64,000 nt of DNA from an uncultured Lachnospiraceae bacterium (lineage in GTDB: Bacteria > Bacillota > Clostridia > Lachnospirales > Lachnospiraceae). The notes under the pieces were generated by a model. The model saw nothing but the letters and a program-made list of their open reading frames with translations. It was not told the DNA's origin and did not search any database. Shown here in pieces: positions 1-11,600 of this stretch. The translations under genes and the position numbers were made by a program. The stretch covers positions 1 to 64,000 of the forward strand of contig CACXAT010000014.1 of the NCBI GenBank assembly GCA_902765725.1, in the 5' to 3' direction. Within the stretch, counting starts at the first letter, position 1. Each line of letters starts with the position of its first letter.

Positions 1-100
1 GGACCACGGATTTGATAATATTTCATATTTCAATCTGCAATTCCGAAAACACTTCGGTATGACGCCTCGCGAGTTCCGCAAGAAGCAGGCGCGTTACTAG
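1..100 (+). CDS. AraC-family transcriptional regulator, C-terminal end only
   Basis: Reading from base 2, 32 codons remain before a TAG at 98-100. They contain GFDNISYFNLQFRKHFG followed by TPREFR, the second helix-turn-helix of the AraC/XylS DNA-binding domain and its usual ending. The rest of the gene lies before the window, so effector and targets cannot be inferred. A strong hairpin terminator follows at about 181-220. Confidence 0.85.
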   Translation, partial: DHGFDNISYFNLQFRKHFGMTPREFRKKQARY

Positions 101-180
101 AAGGTACTACATATCTACAAAACCATAAGTGTTCATGATCGATGTAATCACACTGTGACAATCAAATATCTATGATTCGG

Positions 181-221
181 AAACCTCGTACCGCAGACCA
201 TGCTGTGGCACGAGGTTTTTC
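181..221 (+). terminator. Intrinsic terminator after the AraC gene
   Basis: AACCTCGT/ACGAGGTT arms with an inner CCGCAG/CTGTGG pairing and a short loop, followed by TTTTTC. It closes the partial AraC transcript and isolates the next gene. Confidence 0.8.
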
Positions 222-365
222 GGTTCCTGTTTATTTAGACTCTTTTCACAATTTTCCACATGGATGTAAAACCGGGATACCATATAACAAGATGATAGGG
301 ACAAGCGGGAGACACTATGATCCCTGAATATAGATTTATAACTAACAGATAGAGGAGACATTTTA

Positions 366-899
366 ATGATTATAGAGGTAAAAGAAAAGGGAACCAGAGA
401 ATACTGTAAAGAGGTAGTGAACACTATCAGCCAGTACAAGAAGTTTATAAACAGGCCAGATGCAGAACTGAAGGATCATTTCAAATCCGATCCCATATGG
501 ACGGGCGTTATGACAAGCCTGTTTACAATATGGCTTTTTCATGGAATCTTCAACGGCTTTAATGTCTGGATCGGAATAGTACTTGTGATCACAGGTCTGG
601 CGCTTATTCTTCTGATCGCCAATCAGATCAATATGAATAAGATGGTGAATGCTTTTCTGAATGATGACAGGACGTCAACAGTTACTCTGGATGAGAAGGG
701 CGTTGAACTGAATAAGGAAGGCACACAGGTTGTGAGAGTCGGCTGGGAGGATATGGTGGTTGTCAGATCCTTCAAAGAGTCCCTGTGCTTCCTGGCACAG
801 AACGTTACCGGATTCGTAATCGCGGTCAGCAGCCGATACAAAGACGATATTATGAGATACCTGGAAGAGAATCATGTGAATGTAAGGGTCGTTCAATAA
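366..899 (+). CDS. YcxB-like membrane protein
   Basis: A 177-residue protein with two hydrophobic segments close together (about residues 46-64 and 67-89) and a soluble C-terminal half of about 85 residues containing TVTLDEKGVEL and a GWEDM turn. This arrangement matches the YcxB-like family of Gram-positive membrane proteins, whose function is not known. The start is supported by AGGAGA seven bases upstream of the ATG. It is a single-gene unit bounded by terminators on both sides. The family assignment rests on pattern recognition only. Confidence 0.6.
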   Translation: MIIEVKEKGTREYCKEVVNTISQYKKFINRPDAELKDHFKSDPIWTGVMTSLFTIWLFHGIFNGFNVWIGIVLVITGLALILLIANQINMNKMVNAFLNDDRTSTVTLDEKGVELNKEGTQVVRVGWEDMVVVRSFKESLCFLAQNVTGFVIAVSSRYKDDIMRYLEENHVNVRVVQ

Positions 900-928
900 C
901 CGATCCGTCAGGATCAGATCACACAGTG

Positions 929-1010
929 AACCCGCCGGATGGCGGGTTCGCTCAGACTGAAGACAAAGTCGTGTTTATGCCAGCAGGCAAGGCACGACTT
1001 CTCTTTTTTT
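929..1010 (+). terminator. Tandem hairpins, second one an intrinsic terminator
   Basis: First hairpin AACCCGCC/GGCGGGTT at 929-948 with a four-base loop; second AAGTCGTG/CACGACTT at 966-1000 followed by CTCTTTTTTT. The second has the proper U-tract. Confidence 0.75.
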
Positions 1011-1059
1011 ATTGTTTTTCATAAAAACAGATAAGATAAAACGAATAAATGAAACGGGA

Positions 1060-1323
1060 TTAGTGGGAAGAAGCCCCCTCCGTTCCTTTTATCAATCCGC
1101 GGTTTTCGGATTCGAGCGCTCTCCTGGAGTACATATGAATATAATACAATGTGTTTCCTCTCTTAAGAACGAAGGAATCTCCTGACATCTCTGTACCGTT
1201 GGCGGCTGTGCAAAGATAACTGAAACCGTCTGCTGTGGTGCCGCCAACCGCAATGTTCAGGGAGCCTGTATACTGGTAATCCAGCTGGGCCATCGATTTC
1301 CGGAAATGGAATCTCCAAAGCAT
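1060..1323 (-). pseudogene. Possible remnant of a minus-strand gene of unknown function
   Basis: An 87-codon minus-strand reading frame contains protein-like sequence (GFSYLCTAANGTEMSGDSF, then TLYYIHMYSRRALESEN) but has no convincing ribosome site, and its N-terminal part looks artificial. A second minus-strand frame at 1163-1420 reads plausibly only in its first half, up to about 1260. The two together could be the frameshifted end of a longer gene. I recognise no family. It could also be chance coding potential. Confidence 0.25.
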
Positions 1324-1630
1324 TATTTACGACCATAGTATGATTCCTTTCCTGTTCCAATAGCCAGCACAGCAGTTCTTTTCTGCAAATCCTGTTGTGC
1401 TGTATTCTGCTGATCTGCAAATCCGATGTACTTCTTTCTAATGAGATGATCTGACGATATCAGGCGTCCCATTCATTTTTGGATAGCACAGTTCTTTATA
1501 CATAATAAGGCATATTCCAGAGCATTTTCTGAAGCATTTTCGCGGATTGTCATCCGATACCGTGATACGGAAAGTGACCGCAGGATTAAGCAACAAGCCT
1601 TGTGTCATTGTGGTATGAGGCTATTTCAGA
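1324..1630. other. Intergenic stretch without a recognised gene
   Basis: About 300 bases between the possible remnant and the AbrB promoter. I see no open frame with a ribosome site, no tRNA-like fold and no repeat. Confidence 0.5.
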
Positions 1631-1659
1631 TTGACAGAAAAGCATATCATAGGTATGAT
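1631..1659 (+). promoter_or_regulatory. Sigma-A promoter of the AbrB/glycosyltransferase operon
   Basis: TTGACA at 1631-1636 and TATGAT at 1654-1659 with a 17-base spacer, a near-consensus housekeeping promoter. The -10 box lies inside the left arm of the dyad at 1652-1678, which is the layout expected for repression by steric blocking. Confidence 0.8.
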
Positions 1660-1723
1660 TAGTTATACAAATCATACCACACGTACTGGATATACAGGAT
1701 ATACCAAGCTTACCAAACATACC
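1652..1723 (+). repeat. 9-bp repeat array and dyad: candidate AbrB operator
   Basis: One inverted unit GGTATGATT (1652-1660) is followed in exact 9-base phase by seven direct units: AGTTATACA, AATCATACC, ACACGTACT, GGATATACA, GGATATACC, AAGCTTACC and AAACATACC, ending at 1723. Every direct unit ends in TAC plus one base. The inverted unit is the exact reverse complement of AATCATACC at 1670-1678, giving a perfect dyad. The array runs from the -10 box to the Shine-Dalgarno AAAGGAGG (1723-1730), so bound protein would cover the start of transcription. The first gene of the operon encodes an AbrB-fold protein, the obvious candidate ligand; that link is inference. Confidence 0.7.
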
Positions 1724-1738
1724 AAAGGAGGCGGTGTC

Positions 1739-1960
1739 ATGAAAGCACCAAAAGGAAAATATGCATGGACTGCAACCGTGGGTGAGAAGGGTCAGATCGT
1801 GATTCCTAAACAGGCTCGCGATCTGTTTGAGATCAAACCCGGAGATACTTTACTGCTGCTGGGCGATGAGAAGCGTGGCATAGCGATACCGCCCAAGGGT
1901 GCCTTTGCTGAGCTGTTTGGCATTGCGTTTGAAGCGAAAGAGGATGGTGAAGAATTATGA
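1739..1960 (+). CDS. AbrB/SpoVT-fold transcriptional regulator
   Basis: A 73-residue protein. The swapped-hairpin SpoVT-AbrB DNA-binding domain is plain: ATVGEKGQIVIPKQARDLF, then IKPGDTLLLLGDE, the family's signature order. The start at 1739 follows AAAGGAGG; an upstream frame to 1631 would only translate the 9-bp repeat array and the promoter. The last four bases overlap the glycosyltransferase start (ATGA), so both are co-transcribed and probably translationally coupled. Expected role: dimeric repressor of its own operon through the repeats upstream. Ligand unknown. Confidence 0.85.
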   Translation: MKAPKGKYAWTATVGEKGQIVIPKQARDLFEIKPGDTLLLLGDEKRGIAIPPKGAFAELFGIAFEAKEDGEEL

Positions 1961-3132
1961 AAATAGCTTGGTTCTGCATCCCTGCCCATGGGCATACCAA
2001 TCCGACGCTTGGACTTGTCAGGGCCCTGACGGAGGAAGGGCACAGGATCTGGTATTTTTCCTTTGAGATGTTCAGAGAAAAGATAGAAGATGCCGGTGCG
2101 GTTTTCATTCCATGCGACGGATATGATTTCGAGATGGAAGACAAGGAGAATGCTGACCGGGTCGGAAAAGACCAGGCTTTTGCAGTAGAGCTTCTTGTAT
2201 CTTCAACACTGGCGTTGGATGAAATGGTCACGGCAAAAATAGCTGAAATACGGCCGGATGTTATTGTGGCGGATTCTGTTGCATACTGGGGCAAGCTGGC
2301 TGCAATGAAGCATGGTATTCCGTTTATTTCATCCACGACAACCTTTGCGTTTAACAGGTATTCCTCCAGATACATGAAGCACGGAATCGGGGAGACGCTG
2401 AAAATGCTGTTGTCCATGCCCAAGGTGAATAAACAGATCAGACGGCTTCAGAAACAGGGATATCCGGTAAAGGGTATCCTGGATATCGTTCAGAATGATA
2501 ATGAAACGAACACGGTGGTGTATACTTCAAAGTATTTCCAGCCGTGTTCGGATACATTTTCTGAAAAGTATCATTTCATCGGGCCGTCAATCCGGCCGGT
2601 TCAGGAACCTTTTGAAAAGAAGGCGGAGAAGACGGTTTATATCTCCATGGGCACGGTAAACCGGAACAGTGCGTTCTATCGCAGCTGCATCAATGCTCTG
2701 GGTAAAACGGACTATCAGATTATCATATCGATGGGGACGAATACGGATCGCTTTGATGGTGTGCCGGATAATATCGAGATATATAAAAGTGTCGATCAGA
2801 TGGCAGTGCTGCAGATCGCGGATGCTTTCATTACGCACTGCGGGATGAATTCGGCTTCAGAGGGGCTGTATTTTGGAGTTCCGCTCATTCTGTTTCCACA
2901 GACGCCGGAACAGGATGCCGTGGCAAGAAGGACAGAAGAGCTGGGGGCCGGACTCAGGCTCTCATCAATAGAAGAAGAGGATATTCTGAAGGCGGTCACA
3001 AGGATTCTTGAAGAGAAGAATTATAAGCAGTGCGCTGAAAGAATATCTGAAAGCTTCAAAAACAGCGGCGGCATCCGGGAGGCAGCAGCTTTTATAGAGA
3101 GCGTTGGCATCCGGGAAGGGAAGCATACCTGA
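1957..3132 (+). CDS. GT-B glycosyltransferase of the macrolide (MGT/YjiC) family
   Basis: A 391-residue glycosyltransferase family 1 type enzyme. The N-terminal acceptor domain opens with IPAHGHTNPTLGLVRAL, containing the conserved catalytic-type His. The C-terminal nucleotide-sugar site is at about residues 294-315 (THCGMNSASEGLYFGVP, then PQTPEQDAVA). Length fits the family (about 390-400). Such enzymes transfer a sugar from a UDP-sugar to hydrophobic acceptors such as macrolides, flavonoids or other natural products; the acceptor cannot be told from sequence. It starts inside the AbrB stop codon. Likely a xenobiotic or antibiotic detoxification enzyme induced through the AbrB-type regulator. 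Confidence 0.8.
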   Translation: MKIAWFCIPAHGHTNPTLGLVRALTEEGHRIWYFSFEMFREKIEDAGAVFIPCDGYDFEMEDKENADRVGKDQAFAVELLVSSTLALDEMVTAKIAEIRPDVIVADSVAYWGKLAAMKHGIPFISSTTTFAFNRYSSRYMKHGIGETLKMLLSMPKVNKQIRRLQKQGYPVKGILDIVQNDNETNTVVYTSKYFQPCSDTFSEKYHFIGPSIRPVQEPFEKKAEKTVYISMGTVNRNSAFYRSCINALGKTDYQIIISMGTNTDRFDGVPDNIEIYKSVDQMAVLQIADAFITHCGMNSASEGLYFGVPLILFPQTPEQDAVARRTEELGAGLRLSSIEEEDILKAVTRILEEKNYKQCAERISESFKNSGGIREAAAFIESVGIREGKHT

Positions 3133-3137
3133 AGAAA

Positions 3138-3172
3138 GAGGCCGCCCGGGCTTTTATGCCCTGGCAGGCCTC
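3138..3172 (+). terminator. Hairpin closing the glycosyltransferase operon
   Basis: GAGGCC/GGCCTC outer arms with an inner CCCGGGC-type pairing. The trailing T-richness (TCTGCTGT) is weak, so termination efficiency is uncertain. Confidence 0.5.
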
Positions 3173-3241
3173 TCTGCTGTATTACAGATATGTATATCAG
3201 GCTCGGTTTGACATTTGGACTGACACGCTTGGATGTTACAT

Positions 3242-4618
3242 TTATCTATGTTTTCGCAGTTCCTCATTGGCCTTTTCAACGTTCAGTCTTGTCAGGATTA
3301 ACGTGATGAGCAGGTTGAAGATCATGGGCATCCACAGATACATGATATGGAGCATATTGATGGTGGAGGCTGTCTGCTCTGCAGCGCCGCCGACATATCC
3401 GCTGAGGGCCAGGAGCCAGCCTGCGAGAGCGGTGCCGATGCCGCCTCCGAGCTTCGTGCCTAAGGAGGTACAGGAATACATAGTGCCGTCCACCCGCTTT
3501 CCGTGGGTGAGGTAGGTATATTCGGAGCAGGTCGCGATCAGTGCGTTCATATCACCCTGCAGAGGACTCATACCGATGGCCGCAACCGCCGTACAGGCGA
3601 GCATCAGCGGAACAGAGCCTATATAACCTGCGATGACTACGCCCAGACGTCCGATGGTACCCAGTGTGTAGCCCATCAGATTGAGCTTATACATGCCGCC
3701 GAATTTTGCGACCAGGGCGGGCGTAAACAGTAGACCGATGATCATGGGAATATTGATCGCCCAGGAGAATATGCCCAGAAGGTTGGCGTTTTTCAGCACA
3801 TAGGTCATATAATAGATGCCCATGTTCAGAGTCGCGGTATAGATCTGCATCAGAATATAGGACGCGCAGATCATCAGGTAGTATTTATTCTGAAGCAGAA
3901 GCTTGAAGGCGTCGATCAGGGTGTATTTTTCATCGGCGTCCGCTTTGGGCTGTACGTCTTCCCCTTCCGCCAGTTCCTCCGGCGAGAGTTCACGGACGGA
4001 CATTACGGAGAGTGTGTTGGAGATGACTCCGACGATGGCATAGATGATCGCCACAGTGCGCCACGCCGCCGCGCCGCCGCCGAAGTGCGCGACCAGTCCG
4101 ACCGTGATCGTCTGGATCAGCATGCTGGTGCCGAAGGCGAACATAAAGCGGATGGAGCCCATCTGGACACGTTCGTTATTATTCTTGGTGATCAGGGCCG
4201 TCAGGGCGGAATAGGCGATGTTGTTGGCGGTGTAGAATCCCGCATTTAAAAGTGTGTAGGCGATGAAGAACCAGGCATACTGGGCCGTGGGGCTGACATC
4301 GGCAGGAATGCAGAAGATAGCCACCAGGCATACGGCGCAGCCAAAATACCCGTACAGCATCCACGGGCGGGCTTTTCCCATACGGGACCTGGTCTTGTCG
4401 ATCAATGATCCGAAAAAGATGTCGCTTATGCCATCAAAGAGCTTGGACACCGCGATCAGAGTGCCGACGATGCCTGCGTTCATGCCTACTGTGTCCGTCA
4501 GGAATATCATGACAAAGGCGGACAGGAGAGCATAGACTACATTTCCTGCGATATCGCCGGAACCGTATCCTATCTTGTTATACCAATTCAAATACTTTTT
4601 TTCTTTATTCTGGTTCAT
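3242..4618 (-). CDS. GPH-family sugar:cation symporter (MelB-like)
   Basis: A 458-residue membrane protein with about twelve hydrophobic segments. Residues 61-90 carry the family's cation-site region (LFDGISDIFFG with two Asp) followed by DKTRSRMGKARPWML, the loop-2-3 motif of glycoside-pentoside-hexuronide symporters. It follows lacZ by about 40 bases on the same strand, so it is most likely the galactoside permease of a lactose-type operon. GGGGAT lies before the start. No EIIA-like regulatory tail is present, unlike the LacS of some lactic bacteria. Confidence 0.88.
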   Translation of the reverse strand: MNQNKEKKYLNWYNKIGYGSGDIAGNVVYALLSAFVMIFLTDTVGMNAGIVGTLIAVSKLFDGISDIFFGSLIDKTRSRMGKARPWMLYGYFGCAVCLVAIFCIPADVSPTAQYAWFFIAYTLLNAGFYTANNIAYSALTALITKNNNERVQMGSIRFMFAFGTSMLIQTITVGLVAHFGGGAAAWRTVAIIYAIVGVISNTLSVMSVRELSPEELAEGEDVQPKADADEKYTLIDAFKLLLQNKYYLMICASYILMQIYTATLNMGIYYMTYVLKNANLLGIFSWAINIPMIIGLLFTPALVAKFGGMYKLNLMGYTLGTIGRLGVVIAGYIGSVPLMLACTAVAAIGMSPLQGDMNALIATCSEYTYLTHGKRVDGTMYSCTSLGTKLGGGIGTALAGWLLALSGYVGGAAEQTASTINMLHIMYLWMPMIFNLLITLILTRLNVEKANEELRKHR

Positions 4619-4660
4619 TTTTCAATCCCCGTTTCTAAAGTTCTGATTGTCTGATCTGTT

Positions 4661-8045
<3,385 letters not shown>

Positions 8046-8969
8046 TTATTCAAGCCAGCCCTTTAATGCAGTGACGTTATAGTTCATGAATTTGTTTTTG
8101 GCATATTCTTCATCGGTTTTCCATCTGTTCGGCGTACATCCGATCAGTCTTTTGAAGTTGCGGATGAAGGTCGAGATACTGTCATATCCGACTTTTTCAG
8201 AGACCATAGCCACCGTCAGATCCGTCTCCCGAAGCAGGGCGCAACCTCTCTGGATCCGGACAAAATTGACATAGTCCATAGGCCTCATGTTCATGTATTT
8301 CTCGAAAACTTTTCTGAAATGACTTTCACTCAGGCCGCAGGAACGGGCGAGGTCGACTGCACGGATCGGAGTGCTGTAGTTTTTCTTGATATATTCTATA
8401 GCGGGGAAAATATCGATGGACACAGGCCCTCTCTCCGGGAGCTCCGAATTCTGGAATCTTCGGATAATCTCGACGACCAGCATCGACAGGAGATTCAGGA
8501 CCATATCCCGGTACATATATTCCTGGTTTTCCATTTCAGAGATGATTCCCCGTACGAAGAAGGTCATTTTCTGGATATTCATCTCCGGGGTCAGCAGCTG
8601 TCCTTCCCTGTCGAGTCTGTGTCCGATATTGTCCCGGAGGATCTCATCGTCGGGATACAGTTTTTTCAGGACCTTATGGAGATCAAAATACATCCATTCC
8701 CAGCCGGCCTTTTCGCCAAAGGTATTGGTTGTGTGCAGTTCTTTGGTGGGAATCAGAGAGATACATCCCGGGTAAAAATGCAGGGCCTTACTGCCGAGGA
8801 TCATCTCCCCCTCGCCCGCATAACAATGTCCGACCTCATAGTAATTGTGAAAGTGCAGTTTGTCTCTTCCTTCACCGTATTCCTTGTACCAGCCTGTACC
8901 CGTCAGGGAGAAGACGATATCTCCCTGAGGGATATCATAATAGCGAAACTCTACCTGTTTTTTATCCAT
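8046..8969 (-). CDS. AraC-family regulator with cupin sensor domain, probable lactose regulator
   Basis: A 307-residue regulator. The N-terminal half is a cupin-like sugar-binding domain (DKLHFHNYYEVGHCYAGEG, then LIPTKELHTTNTFG). The last about 100 residues are the AraC double helix-turn-helix (ARSCGLSESHFRKVFEKY, then VGYDSISTFIRNFKR). The start at 8969 has AGGAG eleven bases upstream; a longer frame to 9011 has no such site. It lies directly upstream of lacZ in the same orientation, so activation of lacZ and the symporter by a galactoside is the natural hypothesis. Confidence 0.85.
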   Translation of the reverse strand: MDKKQVEFRYYDIPQGDIVFSLTGTGWYKEYGEGRDKLHFHNYYEVGHCYAGEGEMILGSKALHFYPGCISLIPTKELHTTNTFGEKAGWEWMYFDLHKVLKKLYPDDEILRDNIGHRLDREGQLLTPEMNIQKMTFFVRGIISEMENQEYMYRDMVLNLLSMLVVEIIRRFQNSELPERGPVSIDIFPAIEYIKKNYSTPIRAVDLARSCGLSESHFRKVFEKYMNMRPMDYVNFVRIQRGCALLRETDLTVAMVSEKVGYDSISTFIRNFKRLIGCTPNRWKTDEEYAKNKFMNYNVTALKGWLE

Positions 8970-9089
8970 AAATAAAATTTCTCCTGTATCACACATTGGG
9001 TAACATGGCACAGTATATAGTTATTATTTTATCATTGGACGTGTATTCTCAGATGAGCATATTCGTTTTTAAAACTGTCAGATTCACTT

Positions 9090-10472
9090 CTATAAAGATG
9101 ATGAAGCGAGCATCTGATCCGCCTTTCCCGCGACCGTGGGGGGACATGAAACCTTCATGTAGATCCCGTCCTCTCTGTACTCACAGACATCCACGCGTGC
9201 ATTCTGCGAGAGGTAGGCCTGGACATTTCCCTTTGTGTAAGGGATCAGGAACTCCCGCTGCGTATCTCCGGATGCCAGCTTCTCCAGTATGACCTGGGTG
9301 AGCAGCTCGATGGAACCGGGCTCCCGGGCACAGATGTAGACATTCTCATTGGCCTCCCCATCGATGTTTACCCTGCGCATGCCGCGCCGCGGGTACTCGA
9401 TCTTCGGCTCGCGCAGGTCGGATTTGTTGTAGACCGTAATGCGGGGGATATGCCCGGCGCCAAGGGAGACCAGCGTCTCGTCCGTGGTGGCGAGATGGTT
9501 GTCGCAGTGCGGATCGGAGCCGTCCACGACCTGGACGATCAGGTCAGCCCGGGCTGCTTCCTCCAGCGTGGAGTGGAATGCTTCCACCAAAGAAGCGGGC
9601 AGGGCCTGGATAAAACCGACCGTGTCGGATAGCAGGAAAGAGCGCCCGTTTCTCACGCGAATCTGTCGGATACTGGTATCCAGCGTCGCGAAGAGCATGT
9701 TCTCCTCGAACACCTTCTTGTTTTCCGCGGAGGAAGCATCTCCCCAGTAATCGATCATGGCGTTCATGATCGTGGATTTCCCGGCGTTGGTATATCCGAC
9801 CAGAGCAACCGAGGGAAGCTGCGAGCGGCTGCGCTTCTTGCGCTGTGTCTCGCGCTCCCGGCTGACCAGAGTCAGCTCCCGGCGAAGTTCGCTGAGCCTG
9901 TGGTCAATGGTGCGGCGGTCGATCTCAAGCTGCTTTTCCCCCTCACCCTTGGAGGACAGGGAGCCGGAAGCGCCGCCCTGGCGGTTCTGCGTCTCCCACA
10001 GACCGATCAGGCGGGGGCGAAGGTACTGGAGCTTGGCCAGGGCTACCTGCAGCTTGGCTTCCCGGGTCCGCGCCCGGCGCTCGAAGATCTCCAGGATCAG
10101 GCGGGTCCGGTCGGTGACCGGAACGCCCAGAAGCTTCTGGAGATTTCTGAGCTGAGAGGGAGAGAGGGTGTCATTGAACAGGACACGTGAGACGCCCTGG
10201 TCCTCGACAATATAGCGGATCTCCTCTGCCTTTCCCTGCCGGACGTAGAGCGCCTGGTCCACCCGGGGAAGCTTCTGGGTGAGGGACATGACCGGGTCCA
10301 TGGAGCAGGCCTTCGCAAGCTCTGCGAGCTCGTCCATAGAATGGGCGAAGGCATCCTCTGACTCATATTCCCGTCCGGAGTAGGTCCAGACGCCAACCAG
10401 GAGGACGGGTTCTTTCTCATCATTTTTAAGGCGGGTACTTAATATATCGTCTTCGCCAAACAGTGCGCGCAT
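9090..10472 (-). CDS. hflX: Ribosome-associated GTPase HflX
   Basis: A 460-residue HflX GTPase. The N-terminal HflX domain has RVDQALYVRQGKAEEI and the conserved NDTLSPSQLRNLQ; the glycine-rich linker GGASGSLSSKGEGEKQLE is typical; the G domain has the P-loop GYTNAGKST, the G3 DTVGFI and NKSD. HflX binds the 50S subunit and helps split or rescue stalled ribosomes. The start at 10472 follows AAAGGA six bases away. It stands alone on the minus strand and I see no functional link to the neighbours. Confidence 0.95.
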   Translation of the reverse strand: MRALFGEDDILSTRLKNDEKEPVLLVGVWTYSGREYESEDAFAHSMDELAELAKACSMDPVMSLTQKLPRVDQALYVRQGKAEEIRYIVEDQGVSRVLFNDTLSPSQLRNLQKLLGVPVTDRTRLILEIFERRARTREAKLQVALAKLQYLRPRLIGLWETQNRQGGASGSLSSKGEGEKQLEIDRRTIDHRLSELRRELTLVSRERETQRKKRSRSQLPSVALVGYTNAGKSTIMNAMIDYWGDASSAENKKVFEENMLFATLDTSIRQIRVRNGRSFLLSDTVGFIQALPASLVEAFHSTLEEAARADLIVQVVDGSDPHCDNHLATTDETLVSLGAGHIPRITVYNKSDLREPKIEYPRRGMRRVNIDGEANENVYICAREPGSIELLTQVILEKLASGDTQREFLIPYTKGNVQAYLSQNARVDVCEYREDGIYMKVSCPPTVAGKADQMLASSSL

Positions 10473-10556
10473 GCAAGATCCTTTCCTGGCACCCGGAATC
10501 GCACAGATCCGATGAAAGTGCAGGTGCCATCTCATATATCCTGAAAATCAGTACTA

Positions 10557-10661
10557 CACATTATATCTTCCGGATGGCCGGAAGTCACCTGTTTTCGGGC
10601 AGCAGGTGATCCTGAATGCCAGGCAGCTGCGTATTTCAATAATCGGGGAAAGCGGTATAAT
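10557..10661 (+). promoter_or_regulatory. Hairpins and a -10 box upstream of the HTH-nuclease gene
   Basis: Two compact hairpins, CTTCCGG/CCGGAAG and TCACCTG/CAGGTGA, are followed by TATAAT at 10656-10661. No clear -35 was found. The hairpins may be leftover terminators or a small structured element; I cannot decide. Confidence 0.35.
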
Positions 10662-10684
10662 CAGGATGTCGTACATGTAAACCT

Positions 10685-11470
10685 ATGAGGATGTTTCTGA
10701 AAATGAATCATTACAATACACAGGGAAAAGATACAGAGCTGGAGAGAAAGGTCTACTCCCTGATCTGCACCCGTGACGGGATCAGGGCCAGGGAGATCGC
10801 CAGGGAGATGGGGACAGACCGGACCCGTGTGAACCGCTGCCTGTACGGATACCCTTTTATCCGGGATCTGTGCGTGCGGGACAGGGATTACCTGTGGCAC
10901 GGGCTGATCCGGCAGGGCAGGCCCCACACGGGGCTGGGAGACTACTGCGGATGGTACGGCAGGGTCGCGGATTTCATGAAGCTGGATGCGGAGGACTGGT
11001 TCTGTGAACTGCTGGAGGGATGCCGCCGGGTCGGCAGAAACCTCAATGACACCAGAGGACTGTACCATTCCTTCCGCGACACCGGTGAGGTGGTGCGGGT
11101 GCTGTTTAATGACATGCAGGGGATCGACACCTCCGGGTGGGAGCTGTGTTTTGAGCTTCGGATCAAACGCTCCCGGAGCGTCCGGATCTATGCGGATGTC
11201 CTGGTGATCAGTGAGGATAAGGCATTTACCCTGGAATTCAAGATGAAGGATGAAGTGCTGGATGATGAACTGCTCCAGGCTGCAAAGTACGCGCCGTATC
11301 TGGAGGTGATCTTCGGGGAGCGGTATGACGTGATTCCGGCCCTGGTGCTGACCTGTGCAGCAGATCTGTTCACCTTTGCAGAGCTGCCCGGTACCTCCGG
11401 CGTACTGCCGGTGGTCTCGGGGGATATGCTGTTCAATGTGTTCGAGGAGTACATCGGGGATGTACTGTAG
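10685..11470 (+). CDS. HTH plus RecB/Cas4-type PD-(D/E)XK nuclease-like protein
   Basis: A 261-residue protein. Residues about 20-60 form a winged-helix or MarR-like segment (SLICTRDGIRAREIAREMG, then DRTRVNRCLYG). The C-terminal half contains the nuclease signature in order: ADVLVI with D171, TLEFKMK with E184 and K186, and QAAKY with Q198 and Y202. This D-ExK-QxxxY pattern is the hallmark of RecB/Cas4/Dna2-type PD-(D/E)XK domains. No helicase, Cas or restriction partner is nearby. The start is uncertain (ATGs at 10685, 10691 and 10703, all with poor ribosome sites). It could be a lone defence or DNA-repair nuclease, or a regulator built on the same fold. Confidence 0.6.
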   Translation: MRMFLKMNHYNTQGKDTELERKVYSLICTRDGIRAREIAREMGTDRTRVNRCLYGYPFIRDLCVRDRDYLWHGLIRQGRPHTGLGDYCGWYGRVADFMKLDAEDWFCELLEGCRRVGRNLNDTRGLYHSFRDTGEVVRVLFNDMQGIDTSGWELCFELRIKRSRSVRIYADVLVISEDKAFTLEFKMKDEVLDDELLQAAKYAPYLEVIFGERYDVIPALVLTCAADLFTFAELPGTSGVLPVVSGDMLFNVFEEYIGDVL

Positions 11471-11525
11471 ATCCCCCGGAGGAGGCCGAAAGTATTGTGT
11501 ATCTTATCATTTTATAAGAAAAAAT

Positions 11526-11554
11526 TGACGCATGTAAGATATGGGTGTAAAATA
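11526..11554 (+). promoter_or_regulatory. Sigma-A promoter of the DUF3798 ABC operon
   Basis: TTGACG at 11526-11531 and TAAAAT at 11549-11554, 17-base spacer, in an AT-rich stretch about 45 bases ahead of the first gene. Confidence 0.7.
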
Positions 11555-11600
11555 ATTTTGTTTTATTTAACCAAATTTCTGAGAGAAGGAGAGTAAGACT

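Noticed and set aside
1631..1738. N-terminal extension of the AbrB protein made of xxT tripeptide repeats
   Set aside because: The frame merely translates the 9-bp operator array and the promoter itself; the AbrB domain has its own ATG with an excellent AAAGGAGG.
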